A DNA stretch of 64,000 nucleotides. Source: Terebella lapidaria. Its lineage: Eukaryota > Annelida > Polychaeta > Terebellida > Terebellidae. Of the stretch, positions 1 through 14,541 are shown piece by piece. Location: the NCBI GenBank assembly GCA_949152475.1, contig OX424566.1, positions 25,892,423 to 25,956,422 of the forward strand, in the 5' to 3' direction. The notes beneath the pieces were generated by a model. The model had not been told where the DNA came from. It searched no databases and saw nothing but the letters and a program-made list of their open reading frames with translations. The position numbers and the translations under genes were made by a program. The number at the start of each line of letters is the position of its first letter. Positions within the stretch are counted from its first letter, which is position 1.

Positions 1-3000
1 ATACAAATATGCATGTTAAAGTGCCACAATCGGGTTTTCGTATTCCTTTAGGGGAACTGATCTGTATCAGCAAGACAGGAAGAGGGTACAAGACAACAAT
101 TCGTAAAAAGGTGTCATTCAAACTAATACATTCTGCATATAGTTTCGCACAGCACTTCAGTATGTTTTATATCAATGATGATATGAAAATATTCAAATTA
201 GAACCTATTGTGTTGCATATTATCACGATATATGTCAACGCTTATATTTTTCTCAGGGAAACGTAATTTTTTCAGAGCGGTTTTTCCGGTATGCTCGAAC
301 CTTTATGCTTGTGGTCATCAGGGTGTATTCTGGATGAACTATCAGCTGATCAGTGTCATATCATCGAATATCATGCTACCATTTACTGGTCTATAACAAA
401 TTCCAACAAACATCATAGCACTCTTATCTTTGGTCACACTACTCAACACTTGCCTGTTGCGTAGTTGGCCAGGTTTTTTCAGCTACTTTTTCTCGGTCGT
501 TGTGATAAACGCCACGGTTTGATGTCACTGCTAGGTGACAGATTCTACTGGCCGACCACGTACCCTAGATTTCAGGATCAGGTCGTGTTGTGTTAAGACT
601 TTGTTTAGCGTCCACCAGATTTCGGAAAGATATCAGGTAGCACGGAATATTAACACACACACAAATTTTGAAACAAACCAAATATAATACGCAACTGATA
701 AACACTTGTGTACATTTCAAGTGGAATCCTGTTCTGCGGACGCCGGAACAAAAAAGACCAAAATAACTGCACAATATGTTCAAGAGGAAATCTCGTTTTA
801 TTGCTCTTTAGTTATCAGACATTGAGACCGATAGGAATTTGAAGAAACCTATCTAAAAATATCATTTTACAATGTAAATCACCAAGATTTCCTGTGTGTG
901 TTAGTACCAAATTTCCTGGGAGGAGCTATCACACGCAGATGCTAAATATAGCATCATAATACGGCCTTTTGCGACGAATTCTAAGGCAGTGTTTCATAGA
1001 TTTCCTTTCGGGTGTCAGTGAATTTTAGGTCAAAACTCGGTGCATCCATGTGACCTATTAAATGCCAATTGATATCCCACAGTTCACTTGCCGATTTTCA
1101 AAAAATACCTTGGCGACTGGTCAGAGTTTGGCATGGCAACTACGAGTATGGTAAACGTACCGGCCTAGTCTGCCAGAATTTCCCTCATGACTGACATGTG
1201 AATGTATGTGGCAACATTCTCACCATCAGTAACTTCACTTGTTCTGCATTAGACAGAGCCACCATGCGCATGATGCAACTGATTCCATGCACTTCAACGA
1301 CAAAAACAGTCCAGCATTCTCCACAAGAGAACAGTCGTGGCGCCTTGATCAACTGATCTCCCAGCTCACAGATCGAACGACGATCATCAGAGATAAACCC
1401 GGATCACGGTTGGTTGCAATCCATAACGTCAACAATTTGCCCGAATATGACCAAACACATTAAATGATGGTCGATACTCACCGTATGAAAGGTTGCCTGT
1501 CATGATCTTGAACGAACACATACCATCTCAAGGTCACTAGCCAATCTGAGTTTGACTTCAATTATACCTCAATGAGCACAAAAAGGTCGCACTTTGACTT
1601 GACAGATTACGGTGGACCGATATTGTGACAACCAAAACCCTTGTTCATCAGAAGGAATATCCACTGACCGTGTTGTTGAATCAAAATCAGAATGTTGTTT
1701 TATGGTCCTCTGCAAGACAATGTTGTTTTATGGCCCTCTGCAAGACAAATTACGTGTGTTATTTCGGTCTAGGAAAAGGACCCAAGGCTATCGCCGTAAA
1801 AACAATATTTAGCCAGATCATTAAAATGGGAATGTCTACAAGACGTTACTCTCTAAAGCAATACGCATCCTCAAGATTGATTCGGATATGTGGCTGTTGG
1901 AGCCACTGCGCCGCCAGGGAGTGATAATTAGGATGTCTGAACGACACGTCCTTCAGCAGCATCTACTATCTTTCCAACTCTCAGAACTATAAACCATACT
2001 GTTTTTTCGTAAGGACTAATCCTAGTTATGTCATTTGCTCTCTGGAATGCATATTTTTGTCTGAATCGAGCACGTTACATTAATAATTTCCCTGGTGATG
2101 CGAATTTACACTATATGAATCATTCAAATACATGTAATTACGACATTCCAAAAAAAAAAACGATGTAATATTTTGTGCAGTTCATGTTTTGATTATGAAA
2201 GAAGTTTATGACATGAACAGGAGTGGTCTCCTGGGAGAGTTAAACGTCAAGCTTCCAATCCAGACGGCATTTCCATACCAGAACCTCTCGAATCACATTT
2301 CTTCACTCTTCGTGAGATGTAATCAGTGACACTTGTGTAGGATTATTGTTGTTGATTTTATGAAGTTATAATTACGAAAGAAGATACGATGGTATAGCTT
2401 GCATGCATGAAGTAGGCCGACACATGTCTAGGTATCTGTCTAGAGGCATCTGCCTAGGTGGAGGAACAAATTTTTGATGACCTCATTTAGCCACACACAT
2501 ATTCATCCCCATTTGATTGAATGGATATTCCTATTTGACACATGAACGGGTACACCGTCAAGACTGTTTGCATGTAACAACATAACGATATCTTGCGAGT
2601 CACCATCGATTGGTGATGGTGTTTCTTGTTATTTGTTTTCCGCAAAAAAAAAATAACATGAGAATACAGAATAATGTCCCTATCAAACGCCAGAGTCTTG
2701 TTGATAGGATCTTATCTTGGAAAAAAGCATTACAGGCAATGGATATCGAGTGTTGGTTGACTGTGATTTTACGAGATTCATCTAGCCTACTAGAAGAATA
2801 TTCGTTTGTCTGAGACCCAATCATTGATGCATGAGCTCCAGTGCTGATGTCTGGTATACCTCGTGTCGTGTGGTCAATGTAAACATGTGTTATCGAGGAA
2901 ATATAATTATCGTTTTTGTGTGTATATATAGCATATTGGTAGCTTAGCAACAAAATCACTTTCGATATTGATTGATTGAATTTTTTCAGGAACTATACAG

Positions 3001-4354
3001 ATACATAGAAATATACAGGCATTGTTTATAATGTCAAGAATAATTAATTTGCATAGCCCTGACCTGCCGGAATTTGAGTCTTCAGACTGTAAACCAGTGC
3101 TAGAAAATTATTCACAATGATAGGTAGTATTGAATATTAAGGCACCCCAATTGAGGCACCCCTCATCTGAGGCATCCCATAGCTCATGAATAATGAATTA
3201 TAGGTAATATGTCGTTTATGTACATTCCAGATAGATGATTTAGAAAACAAAAACCCAAAGCCTAAGAAATGTTACCAGAGACATGTACAGTTTAAGCTCT
3301 CAAAGTCTGAAATGGTCATTTTCCGACATCTGCCCAAGGGGAACATTGTTTTCTCTATGTTCACAATTGATTCCTAAGTTGTAAAGTTAAGCTGTTATTC
3401 GTCAAACAGCTCCTTTGATCTCTCATAATCTACCCATGAGATATAAACTAAGAATAAATAATACGAATAGTATTGTCTTATTGCACTTCACATGTCTTGA
3501 CTTGACATTCACATGACTTCCTTTAGCCAGTAGGCAGAATATAAACGTCATGCGTAAAATGTGATTCGGCATGAATATATTTTGGATGTATGATGATGCA
3601 TGAGAATTTCTACAGGAAGCGTGTATTCCCAAGATTCGGGAAAAGACATTTGATAATTAATTGAAATAGGTGCAGTATGTTTCATCTGTTGACGAGAATG
3701 GTTGTCAATATCATCCACCGAGTTTGTGGTTATTTCTGTACTATTTTTGGACGATGATCATCCCTACCAATTTCATTTTGGAATATTTATAAAACGGATT
3801 TAAATTAATAACATGTACGTGGGAAATTCCGTAATTTTGACGAACATGGCAACTCGATCAGCCTAACTCAACTAGCTGCCGTCAACTTGTCAGGCAATAA
3901 GACGATATGCCAATCAACATTATGTGCTGGTAATTCAAGTAAGTCCTCGGTGTTCAAGCCACATTTCAGTTTCCATAATTCAATTTCGTGAGGAATACCT
4001 GCCCATGATGGTTCTCGTTCATTAGCTCCATCAAGACTCGGAAAGTGAGGTATAGTGCGACTTCTCTCTTTCAGAAAAAATCTGGTATTGTTTGTCAGTA
4101 TTGATAATTATATTAATTTCAAGCAATTTAAATGAGGCGTAGAGAAAAGGACAAAAATGAGGACACATGGATTCTGTGAAAATTCGAATACCAAGCACAA
4201 TACAGTATCTCACTCATACTGAAAAATGGAGATAATTAGCTGGACCTCAGGTTAGCTGATCCCTTTTACGTGATAACTAGCACACCATTACAAACGTTAT
4301 AATAACATGAAATGCTGCCCTGTTTCCCCATATGATTTCTGAAATTCGTGGAAG

Positions 4355-4560
4355 AAAGTCGAAAGACGGTTTTTGAAGCAAAACGGCCAATTTTTGACTT
4401 TGAAGGCCATTTTCTCAAAATCGGTTCAGTAACTTTTTTTTCTTATTGATGCATAACAGTCCTCATATACACCACTGTGGTGTGTATAAGTTTCATTGCC
4501 CTTGAATCGCTCGAAGTGGACCATTTGGGCCGAAATGGGACTTTACCATGATAAATTCTC
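4355..4560 (-). repeat. Short dispersed repeat, inverted copy of the 12.6-kb family
   Basis: The reverse complement aligns with 12565-12740. Shared blocks include GGCCAATTT-TGACTTTG and GTATAAGTTTCATTGCCC. No ORF or clear ends are seen. It lies at the left edge of the stretch where R7 copies A and B diverge. Confidence 0.55.
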
Positions 4561-4639
4561 CTATGCTTTATAATGGGACACATTATTGATATGTTCAAAC
4601 TTATAATGGGACACATTACGCCTAGTATCTCACTTAACA

Positions 4640-5540
4640 TTGAGATTAGAGACTGGGAATCAATTGTGGACATATAGGAAATGGTATATGCTGAATATTC
4701 GCTTGACCTTGAATTTGACCTCTGACCTCAGCTTCAAGGTCAGCGCACAAAATGGCCATATCTCGCTTATTATCAACTTCACAGCTTAGGAATCAATTGT
4801 GGACATGTAGAAAATGATATATGCCGAATATTCTGATGACCTTGAATTCGACCTTTAATCCATTTTCAAGGTCAATGGACAAAATGGCTAATATCTTGAT
4901 CCCTATTGACTTGGGAACCAATTGTGGACATATAGAAAATGATATACACTGATTACTTTGATGATCTTGAATTTGACCTTGACCTTATTTTCAAGATCAG
5001 AGCACAAAATGGTTAATATCTCGCTTATCAACTTTACAGCTTTGGAATCCATAGTGAACATATAGGGAATGATATATGCTGAATATTTTGGTGACCTTGA
5101 GTTCGACCTTTGACCTCATTTTCAAGGTCAGATCACAAGTGGCTGATATCTCACTTATTATCAAATTTACAGCTTAGGAATCAATTGTGGTAAAACTCCA
5201 AATGATATATGCTGATTATTGTCGTGACCTCGACTTGACCAAAGTTTCCTTTGATCTGACTTTCAAGGTGACAGGATAAAATGGCTGATATCTCGCTTAT
5301 TTACTTCATAGTGTGGGAATCAATGATGGACATGTAGCAAATGATACACGCCGAATATTCTGATGACCTTGAGTTTGACCTTTGCCTTCATTTTCAAGGC
5401 CACCAGACAAAATTTGTAACATCTCTCTGATAATTTATAGTTTACAGCATAGCAATCAACTATGGACATGATATATGCTTAATATTATATATGCTGAATA
5501 TTCTCTTGACCTTGATTTTAACCAGTGACCTGGCTAACAT
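4640..5540. repeat. Degenerate ~130-bp tandem repeat rich in AGGTCA-type half-sites
   Basis: About seven degenerate units begin with a motif like GGAATCAATTGTGGACAT, near 4659, 4791, 4917, 5044, 5178, 5318 and 5455, so the period is about 127-140 bp. Each unit carries TGACCTTGAATTTGACC-like sequence followed by TTTCAAGGTCA-like sequence. The array is present in R7 copy A and absent at the matching place in copy B, so it expanded in one copy or was lost from the other. Confidence 0.75.
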
Positions 5541-7619
5541 CTAAAATAATAAAAAAAATATATTGTCCCGTAACCTATCTTTGGCCCTTGGCCTAACTTT
5601 TTATATAGTTGTTAATAGTCATCTATTGACTCCGCCAAATTACATCAGCAGATGTTACTTGACAAATTAATAGTTGCCCCGTTGACTGCACGTTATGGCT
5701 ATGAGCTGTGTCGAAGCCTGGCGCGCGTTGTATTTTCGCAAGGTAATATTGCTCGACAGTGATCATGAAACATCGTTGCTGAAATCACGGGTGGTGACGT
5801 AATAAGGTAGTAGATCAGATGTTTGATGTTCAGCCCCCAGTGCCTCACTGCATGGTCAGACAGGAAAAAATCCAATTGTCTCCCTGTTTTTCACACAGGC
5901 GAGTCGAGCGGCTTTTTGTATGAGTTAATTTCGTAATAATATAGGACATTTTGTGTCGCGTGCTCAGTCTAAGTAACTTCATGGGACCGATGATATCTTG
6001 ACCAAGTAACCACTCTGCCCTCGAGGCTATTCATCCCGCTGCTCACCCTCCGTGATATTTCTTAGAGCAACCACAAACGAGATTTGACGATACAGCCACC
6101 ACTTCAGCCTATGCCCCTAGTCATTAGGTTCAACCCATTCTGGGGACATCTGTTGTCGACAGATTGATTGTTCCATAGATGGAACGAATTCGAAGTCAAG
6201 TATTCTTTATCAAGTTTAGTTCCAAAAATATTCATGCATAGTCTGCATGTTACCATTACTTCCATTACATGAATGTGTTAGTTTTTCCAAGTGCAAAAAT
6301 GAATGTAGATTCATGACTCAATGCCACAACAAAGTTTGTAAGAGTTTGTCGTGAAACATATCTGCCTGATGCTTAGCACCTTTATTGTCATTTTTAGGAG
6401 GACGTCTTTTCACAGCCATAACTTGAAACATGATATATGGTGTCCTGGAGGTATAACTATGGGAGATACAGTGAATCTTTGAAATATTGAAAATGACACC
6501 AAACCTGTTTGCGTGATAGAACAAAGAGGAAAAGCCCAGGATAGTTATGGTTGTAATTGTTGATAAATTAATTTGCACAGGGACATCCGAAGCAGGATGC
6601 CAGATAATTATGGCCATGGTAGATGGGGGCGTTATCGGACCAATGATTTCGCGACACTTGCGAGTGAAAGCACCCTGGATGATCAGCATGAGAAAACACA
6701 GTCATTACACTTGCATAAGAAAACCATGATTTATGGTTTATGGCATGATTTATGGTGTGCTCTTTGTGTAATAAAATGTAGTCAAGACGCTATCTGGTAC
6801 ACATGGCGAAAGTCACACAGAAATCGCATTGTAATTTCAATAGACCCACATTATCAACTATAGCGATTCACATATTCCGTTATCTGACTGTAATTACAGT
6901 TCAGCAAAATGCAGATATGGCACATGGTTTGCTTCTGAGACACGCAACTTTAATGTAGCCTGGCTTCATGTGTTGCTGATCTTGTTACAGTGGGGACAAT
7001 TTTCACCAGCCGCAAGAAGCATAATATAGGAGATGTGATTATTCCCTGAACATAGATTTTTTTTGGCAAGCATTCACTGATTGTGTACCAAATTATTGTA
7101 AATGTCTGTTGTGATAATAAGATTATCTAGATAACCACATCGATGATGTTTTTTGACACGTTTCTACTCATTTTTAGACACGAAAAAGTTAGGGAAGTTT
7201 TATGCACGCAAAAAGATAAACATTTGCTTCCAATTTGTTGTATTGAACGATGGCCCCATGTAACTTGCACTGCTTCGTAATACGACTCGTCCACTGGAAA
7301 CATACCACTCAATCCGTCTCGCACCTCTTTAATCCTTATTGAATATAGATGAACAAGAAGCACATTTTAATTGGGCTAATAATTCGATGCCTCGAGACCA
7401 CGTGCTCATGGACGCCATTGCAGAATGGGGTACCTGCGCTAATGGCAAATTCATTGGAGTCATTCGGTAGAGATCCACCTTGCATTCATGCCCTATTCTG
7501 GAAAAAAATCTTCAATGCAAATTTCAGTCACCTTACTGGTCTGCCCCGACCATGTCCTATGAATATCGATTAATTTTAGTTATGCATGATTAAAGTGCGG
7601 AAATTGGAACATCTTTATG

Positions 7620-10600
7620 TGACAAGGTGGGCCAAAATAAAGAAAGACACAAACAATTTGTACCTCTCGATCATATGATGATTTTAAAGAAATAAAAATT
7701 CATAATGCGGCACAGAGCCTACAAGTAATTAAATTAATCCTCAGACAAACGCCATCCAGGATTAGTCTGGCTCAGAGGGTGATTCCCTGAGGGAACCTGC
7801 TAGAATAAGTCGCGGATCCGGGGATGATGGCTCCAGGGTTTTGTTCGCCTTGTCTTCTCGAGAACATGTATGTGATTAAGATAAAAATTTCATATGTCAG
7901 TAACTCTATGTGTCAGTAGGCCATACTGGGTTTCCTAAGGGTGATTTGGAGTTTGTCATTCGGTGTACTGTTGTCAGTGTGAGTCAAATTCATCAGGATA
8001 ACTGCATGTACTAAATGTGATGGCAAACGTGCATGTGCATTCCCATGTTTACACAGTTTTGTTTTCCAGTCAGGTCTGGTGTTTCAATAATGAGGAAAAA
8101 TCTCTGGACAATGTCTTCCCAGGGTCAAGCAATAGATGCTCATATACTTTTACCATGGACATTGCATATATGCCATGACAACATTTTGTAACATATAACC
8201 ACATCCCTCGGAAATACAGTTTATCACTTAAGAGAGATGCGATGTACCACATAACTCAAAATGTAAATACGAATGTACAGGCATTAATTTAGATTCAGTA
8301 TGGCAAGGAGATCTGCTTCAGAAAAAAAAACTAATGATAATGTACTTGACGTGGATAAAAGATGTCAAACAATAAATAATTGTGTACTAACTGAAGAATG
8401 TCTGCCTCCGGTTTTCAAATCTCATCATAACCCAGTGGCCAAAACAGTTAATTTTCATTTGAGCAACCGGAAATATTTCATCACTGAAGCATTACTACAG
8501 TAACATGCAGTAAAACATAGCACCTGTGCCAAAAAGTCAAAATTTCCATCTGAATACAGAACCTTAATACAATAGTTGTTTATTGTAAGATGGATGAGGG
8601 AAAATATCGTCAGAAATTATAAAGCGTCTTTCTAAATACAACGATATTCGTTGCAGAAAAGATTGATTAGGCATACTATATTGCAATTCTCCACGTGTAT
8701 TTCGCGAACCTAATAGCTTGGACATTAAAGAACGGAAATCCCATTTAGGAGGTGAGATTGAAATTAGCAGGAATGTCACAAGTTGAAAATCAGTGAGGAT
8801 TTCCGGTGTGCAATGAAAGGAAGGTAATCATTAATGGGGTTCCTGTTTGCCACCAGGATCGCCACCATGTAATTCGGGTATAGACAAACCATAGAAACAG
8901 TCTACTTGCCAAATTCATACAAAAACGTAATAATGTTACAATATCTTTTTGTCATGTTTGTTTTTGCATAATACAAACAATGGACATGACGTTTTTTGTA
9001 CTTCTTGGGCATAATAGACTGTTTTATAGCCCCAAAAGCACATGGCACCAGCAGGTACCCCATTCAGCACGTGTTCGGTCACACGACCACCGCCCATGAA
9101 CTAGAGCAATTCCTTACAGTGTCTTGTAAAGTGAACAACATTACAAAGAATTGTTAAACCGGTATGCATAATGTATACAGAAAGGTGAGTATTTGCTACT
9201 ATAATGTTCCCTTCAATCAAATATCAATGTCATATATAATAAAATATCTTCAATCGATCAATTCCTCTCGACAAAATTGATCACACATTATTTCAAATGG
9301 AGAATGTTAGATAATCCCTTCAACTAGAACGTCTACTCTACATCATGCGCTTGTTCGATGTCTGTTCACACCAGCCACGCCGAATCGCAATTTCTTATTT
9401 TCCGAGCATCAGCGCAACCTAATTGGTTGGTTTCTATCATGGACATCATGCCTATGGTTTCTGTTCTTCCCTCGGCATTCCAAGCCCTCTCACGACAAGT
9501 ATATTTACGATAAATTAGTGAGTTGCATGGGATAACAACCTGTACAGACTCTGAATGTTCCTCTTAGGAATTATCCGGCGAATCATCGTGATGGCTGGCT
9601 GGATGGTTTATTTTGAACTGTAACATTGAAAAGAACATTGAACAATGGGATCTCGGCGACTATTCCAAATTGGTTGGATTCGTTCAGTAAACACCCGACT
9701 GGCATTTCACGCCCTCTGATGAGGAATCCGTTCATACATAGCAAAGTCAGTGGTTTGGACATTGGAATATCCGTAAAAGGCAAGTCGGGTTTAAATACAG
9801 AAAGAAACATATAGTTTATGGCTCTCGATAATTTACCCCACTAAATTATAAGAAAACGGTTACAGCTCGGGGTTGCCAGTTGTGCCTGAGTTGTAACCAG
9901 AAGGTGCTAGAAAGGATTTACTAACATCAAGGTGAAAAAAAAACTGGTAACCGACTCCCTTAAATAAATTTAAAATAGGTAAGTAAATGAATGACAAATA
10001 TTAGCAAAACGAAAGAGAGAATGGCGGAAACATAACAGCAATACTAACTATACAACATGATGAAATACCGATGATGGCAATAAGACACAATAGAATTTAC
10101 AACATGGAAAAAATAGAGGTAAACAAACGTAATGAAAAAAATAGCACAACTACAGAGTAATGACAGAAAAGAGGTGTAGGAATGGAATAAGAAACTTCAT
10201 TAAAAAAACGAGACAACATCAATTATTAGTTTCATCACTGCATATGCCGTGGTTGAGACTAACTCAGACGAATAATTTTTCACAACGGAAAAAAATGGTG
10301 GGATAACGTTTCAAGGCAGACACTCATACACTGGCGCCTACAATAACTGTACACACTCCAAACCAAAACTAACAGATCGTTTTAATGGATGTTCCCAGAG
10401 AGAAAGAGAGAGGTTGAGCTCTCCTTCAAAACATTTCAATGGGAGTTACTGCAGGCGAGATTGATGCAGCAATTCAGCGAATAAAGTCAGAGCTGTTATT
10501 ATTATAGCAAAACACTTCACTACACTGTAAAGTGAACAATGCAGTGGTGAATTGATGTGGTATTGTCTAATTCAGAACATTAAGAATGTAATGAGAACCG

Positions 10601-12480
10601 AAGCGAACCGGAGCAAGGCTGATAAAACAATGAGGTATGATGTATTGGAATTTGAAAGCTTACATGTTCCCTCAGAAATATATCTGAAAATGTATTACAC
10701 CTTATGACACATGGGACATCTATTGCAGATTTACGGATACAAGATACACACGAAAACCTCGTTTTGGGGTATGATGGACTGGGATTCACCTGATTTATTC
10801 AAATGTATGTTAGATATTTTTGGGGATGCACGTACCTATTGATTATACAGAAGTTTCACTAGAATGTGTTATGCATACTGTTGTTTTGTACAATACTATC
10901 AGATTTTGTCACCCCTTAGTCATTTTCACAAAGTAGACTGACAAAGAAACATAGTAAAAAAAAAAAAACAACGAAGAACGTGTTCAATCAGAGTTTGGAA
11001 AGAGCGTGTAGTTTGTCTCATATTGCAGGTGGTGACACTTCTTACGTCCATTGTGTGTGAACACATATATTGCAGAGCGCAGAACTCTGATGTGACGACG
11101 GACCGAAACTTGGAAATTTAAAGAAAATCATTAGCGTTTTCGCGGCGATTACCAATGCCCTCCAAAATGAGAAAGTTTAGGAAGCCGTAAGAACGCAGAC
11201 AGGGGTACTATGGGAGTACGCAAAATAGGCAGATATGAAGAATACAAGAAAATCTGATATCTGAGGGCGGGTGAGTGTGGATGGAGGTGCCAAATCCACT
11301 CTCCAAACATCCCTCGAGCTTCGCCCTCGGACACACAATCGCCGCATCGCCGCATAACGATTCTGAAAAGAAAGAGATTATATTAGAATACATGGTTGGG
11401 TATGATTCAGAGAAGATACATTGCTAGTAAAAGGTGACCAAGGACAGGTTTGCCAGCTGTTCTACACAGAGCATTCTATTAGCAGGGCTCTCTGATGATA
11501 TTCACAGGTTCAAATACACGGAAACTAATCTGTTCAATGTGTTACAGAAAAGTGCCATCCAATAAAATTTATGGAGTTGTTTTGAGCGATTTTGGAACCC
11601 GACCTGCTCCGTCAGATAATTTTTTTATATTCATTCAGGACCTGTTCACAGTGCGACACGCAACAACATTGGCCTGGTTCACATCATGGACACACTTATC
11701 ACACTGAATTCCTTTCTTGGGGCGTTCACGGAGAGTTTATTTGCAATATCATGGTTGCGAAAGGATATGTGAAATAATCAATGAAATTCAATCAGAGTCG
11801 GTCTCCAGACAGTCCAATCTAAACGTTACAAGTGGTATTCGAAAGGAATATCCCATTCTTTTCAAGGTGATGGTGACAGAAAACCCGTTTAACATTGCTG
11901 CCGGTGATTTGGACATCTGTGAAGCTCTGAATTAAATAGATGATCCACTCAATTATATACGTGAGTGAGGATGTCAAAAATTTCAACGTTCAACGATATG
12001 ACCTCTACATGTCTATATGCTTACATTTTCATGGATGGTTCTGCTAACCTACCGTCCTCAAGTTTGCCAAGCAATCATTTGTGTAAGCATACCAGGAGGA
12101 TATTCTTCATCCTCCAGCATGTAACTTGGTGCCATTCTCAGGAACTGTACTTCAATGGTGTTTATCAAAGTAAATTTGGGCAATATACAGACTGTTGAGT
12201 GAATCAAGTCAGAGCATGTTAAATCGTACGCGGTATATGTTTGATGTTGGATTTTGAGCTCTTCGCTGGTGAATTATGTGTCGCATGATGCAAGTTGCGT
12301 GCAGCATGTTCAGCATTGACCTCTTTCTACGAATGAGGAATTGTGCATGACGGGTGATGTAAAAATGTAGAATTATGATACCCTTATCAACAGTTATTAA
12401 TTACCTTATAGAATAATGAACAGTCCACCATGCCACATAGATTTACATTAAATAATAGTAGAAGTTTGTATTTAGTAATA
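7620..12480. other. AT-rich spacer, no supported gene
   Basis: Only short ORFs occur, on both strands and without recognisable domains, for example 8300-8503 plus (67 aa) and 11149-11355 minus. None has a domain, a splice-consistent neighbour or a codon pattern I could defend. 9900-10300 is strongly A-rich. Confidence 0.6.
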
Positions 12481-12564
12481 TCTGATTGCTCAGAAACATT
12501 TTATTTCAAAATGACAATTTTTTTGCTAGGGGGAATAGGCAACTATTTGTCTGTTGTTGGCTGG

Positions 12565-12895
12565 AAATCACTCGAAACGAATAGTTGAGGGCAATGAAAC
12601 TTATACATATCACAGAGGTACATAACAGAAATGTTTTGAAACAATAATCTCAAAAGTGTATGAACAGTTTTCGAGAAAATTGCCGCCAAAGTCAGAAATT
12701 GGCCATTTTTTGTTGAAAATGGCTTCTATATTAAAACAAAGTTGCGAAAATTAAAAATAATACCCCCTCTTGAAATATTTTCAGGAATTTTTATGCAAAC
12801 TTTCAGGAAGAATCGACTGTAAACTTTGAAAATAAAAATGTGGAGGGACGACGGCATGCCAATAGCTTATCGGGTCATAGGTCTGGTAACCTAAA
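12565..12895 (+). repeat. Short dispersed repeat ending in GGTAACCTAAA
   Basis: Related sequence occurs at 13140-13292 (plus), about 16900-17100 (plus), about 22085-22170 (plus), 4355-4560 (minus, 5' part) and 55641-55655 (minus, end only). The right part reads like GACGACGGCATGCCAATAG and then GGTCTGGTAACCTAAA. No coding potential is seen. It behaves like a MITE or SINE-type repeat, but no terminal inverted repeat or Pol III box was found. Confidence 0.6.
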
Positions 12896-13139
12896 CATAG
12901 ACATAGATCCTACCATCGCGTCTGGTAATCAAGTGTGAAGATATTGACTCATACGGTCGCCAACAGTTCCCATGACTCACGCTAATCGGGATGTGTACAC
13001 CTATTGACAATTGCTCCCACCTATTACAATTAGTCATCACCAGTAGAGCGTTCATTATCAACTGTTAGACGAAGTCATCCCCACTCACTTTAGCCACATA
13101 TATAATTAAGGAGATTGTATCAGAATGTTTTGTTGTTCA

Positions 13140-13850
13140 GACTGAACCACCATTTTTGTTTCAAAATTTCCAAAAGATTTGACCATAAACTTTATACTTA
13201 CAACTGTAGACAGACGCGACGGACGACGACGATGGACGACGGACGCAACGCCATGCCAATAGGTTATCGGACTAGGAGTCTGGTAGCCTAAAACTTAATC
13301 CTAAATATGACAGAGTTATCACAAGTTTTCGATTTTGACCTTTTCTGTGACCTTGACCTCGCCGTTCATGACTGAGCTGTAAACTGATACAGTATTGTTT
13401 CTATTTTCAAGGCACATCTCCTGAACGAAAAAGGTTTAAAAACATCATCAACTTTCTTCACAATATGGTCTTGAACCTCAGAACACTCAAAAGTCGCAAA
13501 ATCGTGACCCCAAAATATTCGACTTCTGACGACAATAAGGAGTTTGGGTCTTAGGATCATCGGCCATACACCATACGATCGGGTATTGGCCAAAGAAACA
13601 ATACAAAAATTGTTGGAAAAATTAATATTGATTAGAACCTGAGTTTTAGTCAATTATATGATTTTCACTTTTTCGGTTGCCATGGCAAACATTTTTATTC
13701 CACTTTGACGAAAATTTAGGAGGATTGAGCCACTGCCATGCCGCTTTATCCCCATAAGTTATGCGCGTGAACAGACAGACAAACAGACAAACCCAAATGC
13801 AGTACCCTCTCCCACTATTGGGGCGAGGGTAATAAAAGGGCTTGAAACCA
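13140..13850 (+). repeat. Dispersed repeat block with polyA-like GAGGGTAATAAA tail
   Basis: 13205-13292 is another copy of the CATGCCAATAG/GGTAGCCTAAA end. 13760-13830 has a CAGACAGACAAACAGACAAA run followed by CCCTCTCCCACTATTGGGG and GAGGGTAATAAA. I read this as the tail of a second repeat. The antisense ORF at 13366-13653 (95 aa) shows no domain and is not called a gene. Confidence 0.45.
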
Positions 13851-14403
13851 GCCTATATATCAAATATATAATTGAACGATTGTAATGTAATTCGAACTAA
13901 CTGACATTAAATATGGCTGTGTATTACCATACACACTTCAATTACTTCACAACGAATGATCGCATCATACTAAATTTGGCATTCTTACGGAAAAACACAA
14001 AGTATAATATTTCCTTCAAAATTCACCATATGTGGTACAAAATAGCCCTGAACTTCAGACGGAAATCAGACATGTAGTCATATCATCTCTTCTATGTCTT
14101 TGGTCATATGGATGTCACGACTCAAGCTAACAACATCAACGAATAAAAGCAGTCGGTACTCGACATTCCTAACATCGTGAGTGGTAACCATACCGCCAAA
14201 ACCAAATTGTGTTTCCTTGAATAATCATAAATAAATCGTGTATTCGTATGATAGAAGTTATACAAAAACACCAAACACACGAATATGCACAAATGTGTCT
14301 CCCGTTTCTGGTTGAGATACTGTTATGTAACGTTATACTAAATAATAATATGTAAAAATCTCTCTGTCATTTCGATGAGAATATAACAATAAATATGTTT
14401 TTG

Positions 14404-14541
14404 AAGGGTGTATTGATTATATACGGCCCAGCTCAGATTATTATCAGCCCGACATGGTTCATTTGCAGCCCGAGCATGCGAGGGGTGAAAAACCATGGAG
14501 GGCTGAAAATAATCTGAGCTGGACCGTAAATAATCACTGCG
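14404..14541. repeat. Palindromic foldback MITE
   Basis: The two halves are inverted copies. GGCCCAGCTCAGATTATT near 14426 pairs with AATAATCTGAGCTGGACC near 14504, and TGATTATATACGG pairs with CCGTAAATAATCA outside them. The inner part, CATGGTTCATTT against GAAAAACCATGG, pairs as well. A single half-like end (GCTGGGCCGTTAATCAAT) recurs near 14818. No target duplication was resolved. Confidence 0.7.

Larger units (their letters stand above)
1..7619 (+). repeat. R7 large dispersed repeat, copy A (left end outside window)
   Basis: This segment matches 36325-43266 in the same orientation over most of its length, by eye at roughly 90% in the better blocks. Examples are 9-960 with 36329-37210, 3420-4250 with 38560-39400 and 5600-7619 with 40640-43266. 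Matching blocks are separated by indels and replaced stretches; 4350-5590 has no clear counterpart in copy B. No open frame is conserved between the copies, so I see no protein in it. The homology ends near 7619, and the left end is cut by the window. A weak direct similarity exists between the left end (TATGCATGTTAAAGTG near 8) and the right end (TATGCATGATTAAAGTG near 7580). It could be a large non-autonomous element or a segmental duplication; the family is not identified. Confidence 0.8.

Noticed and set aside
6318-6689. 123-codon minus ORF and the similar 98-codon ORF at 42160-42456
   Set aside because: They are R7 repeat sequence. Similarity is at DNA level, with frame changes and no domain.
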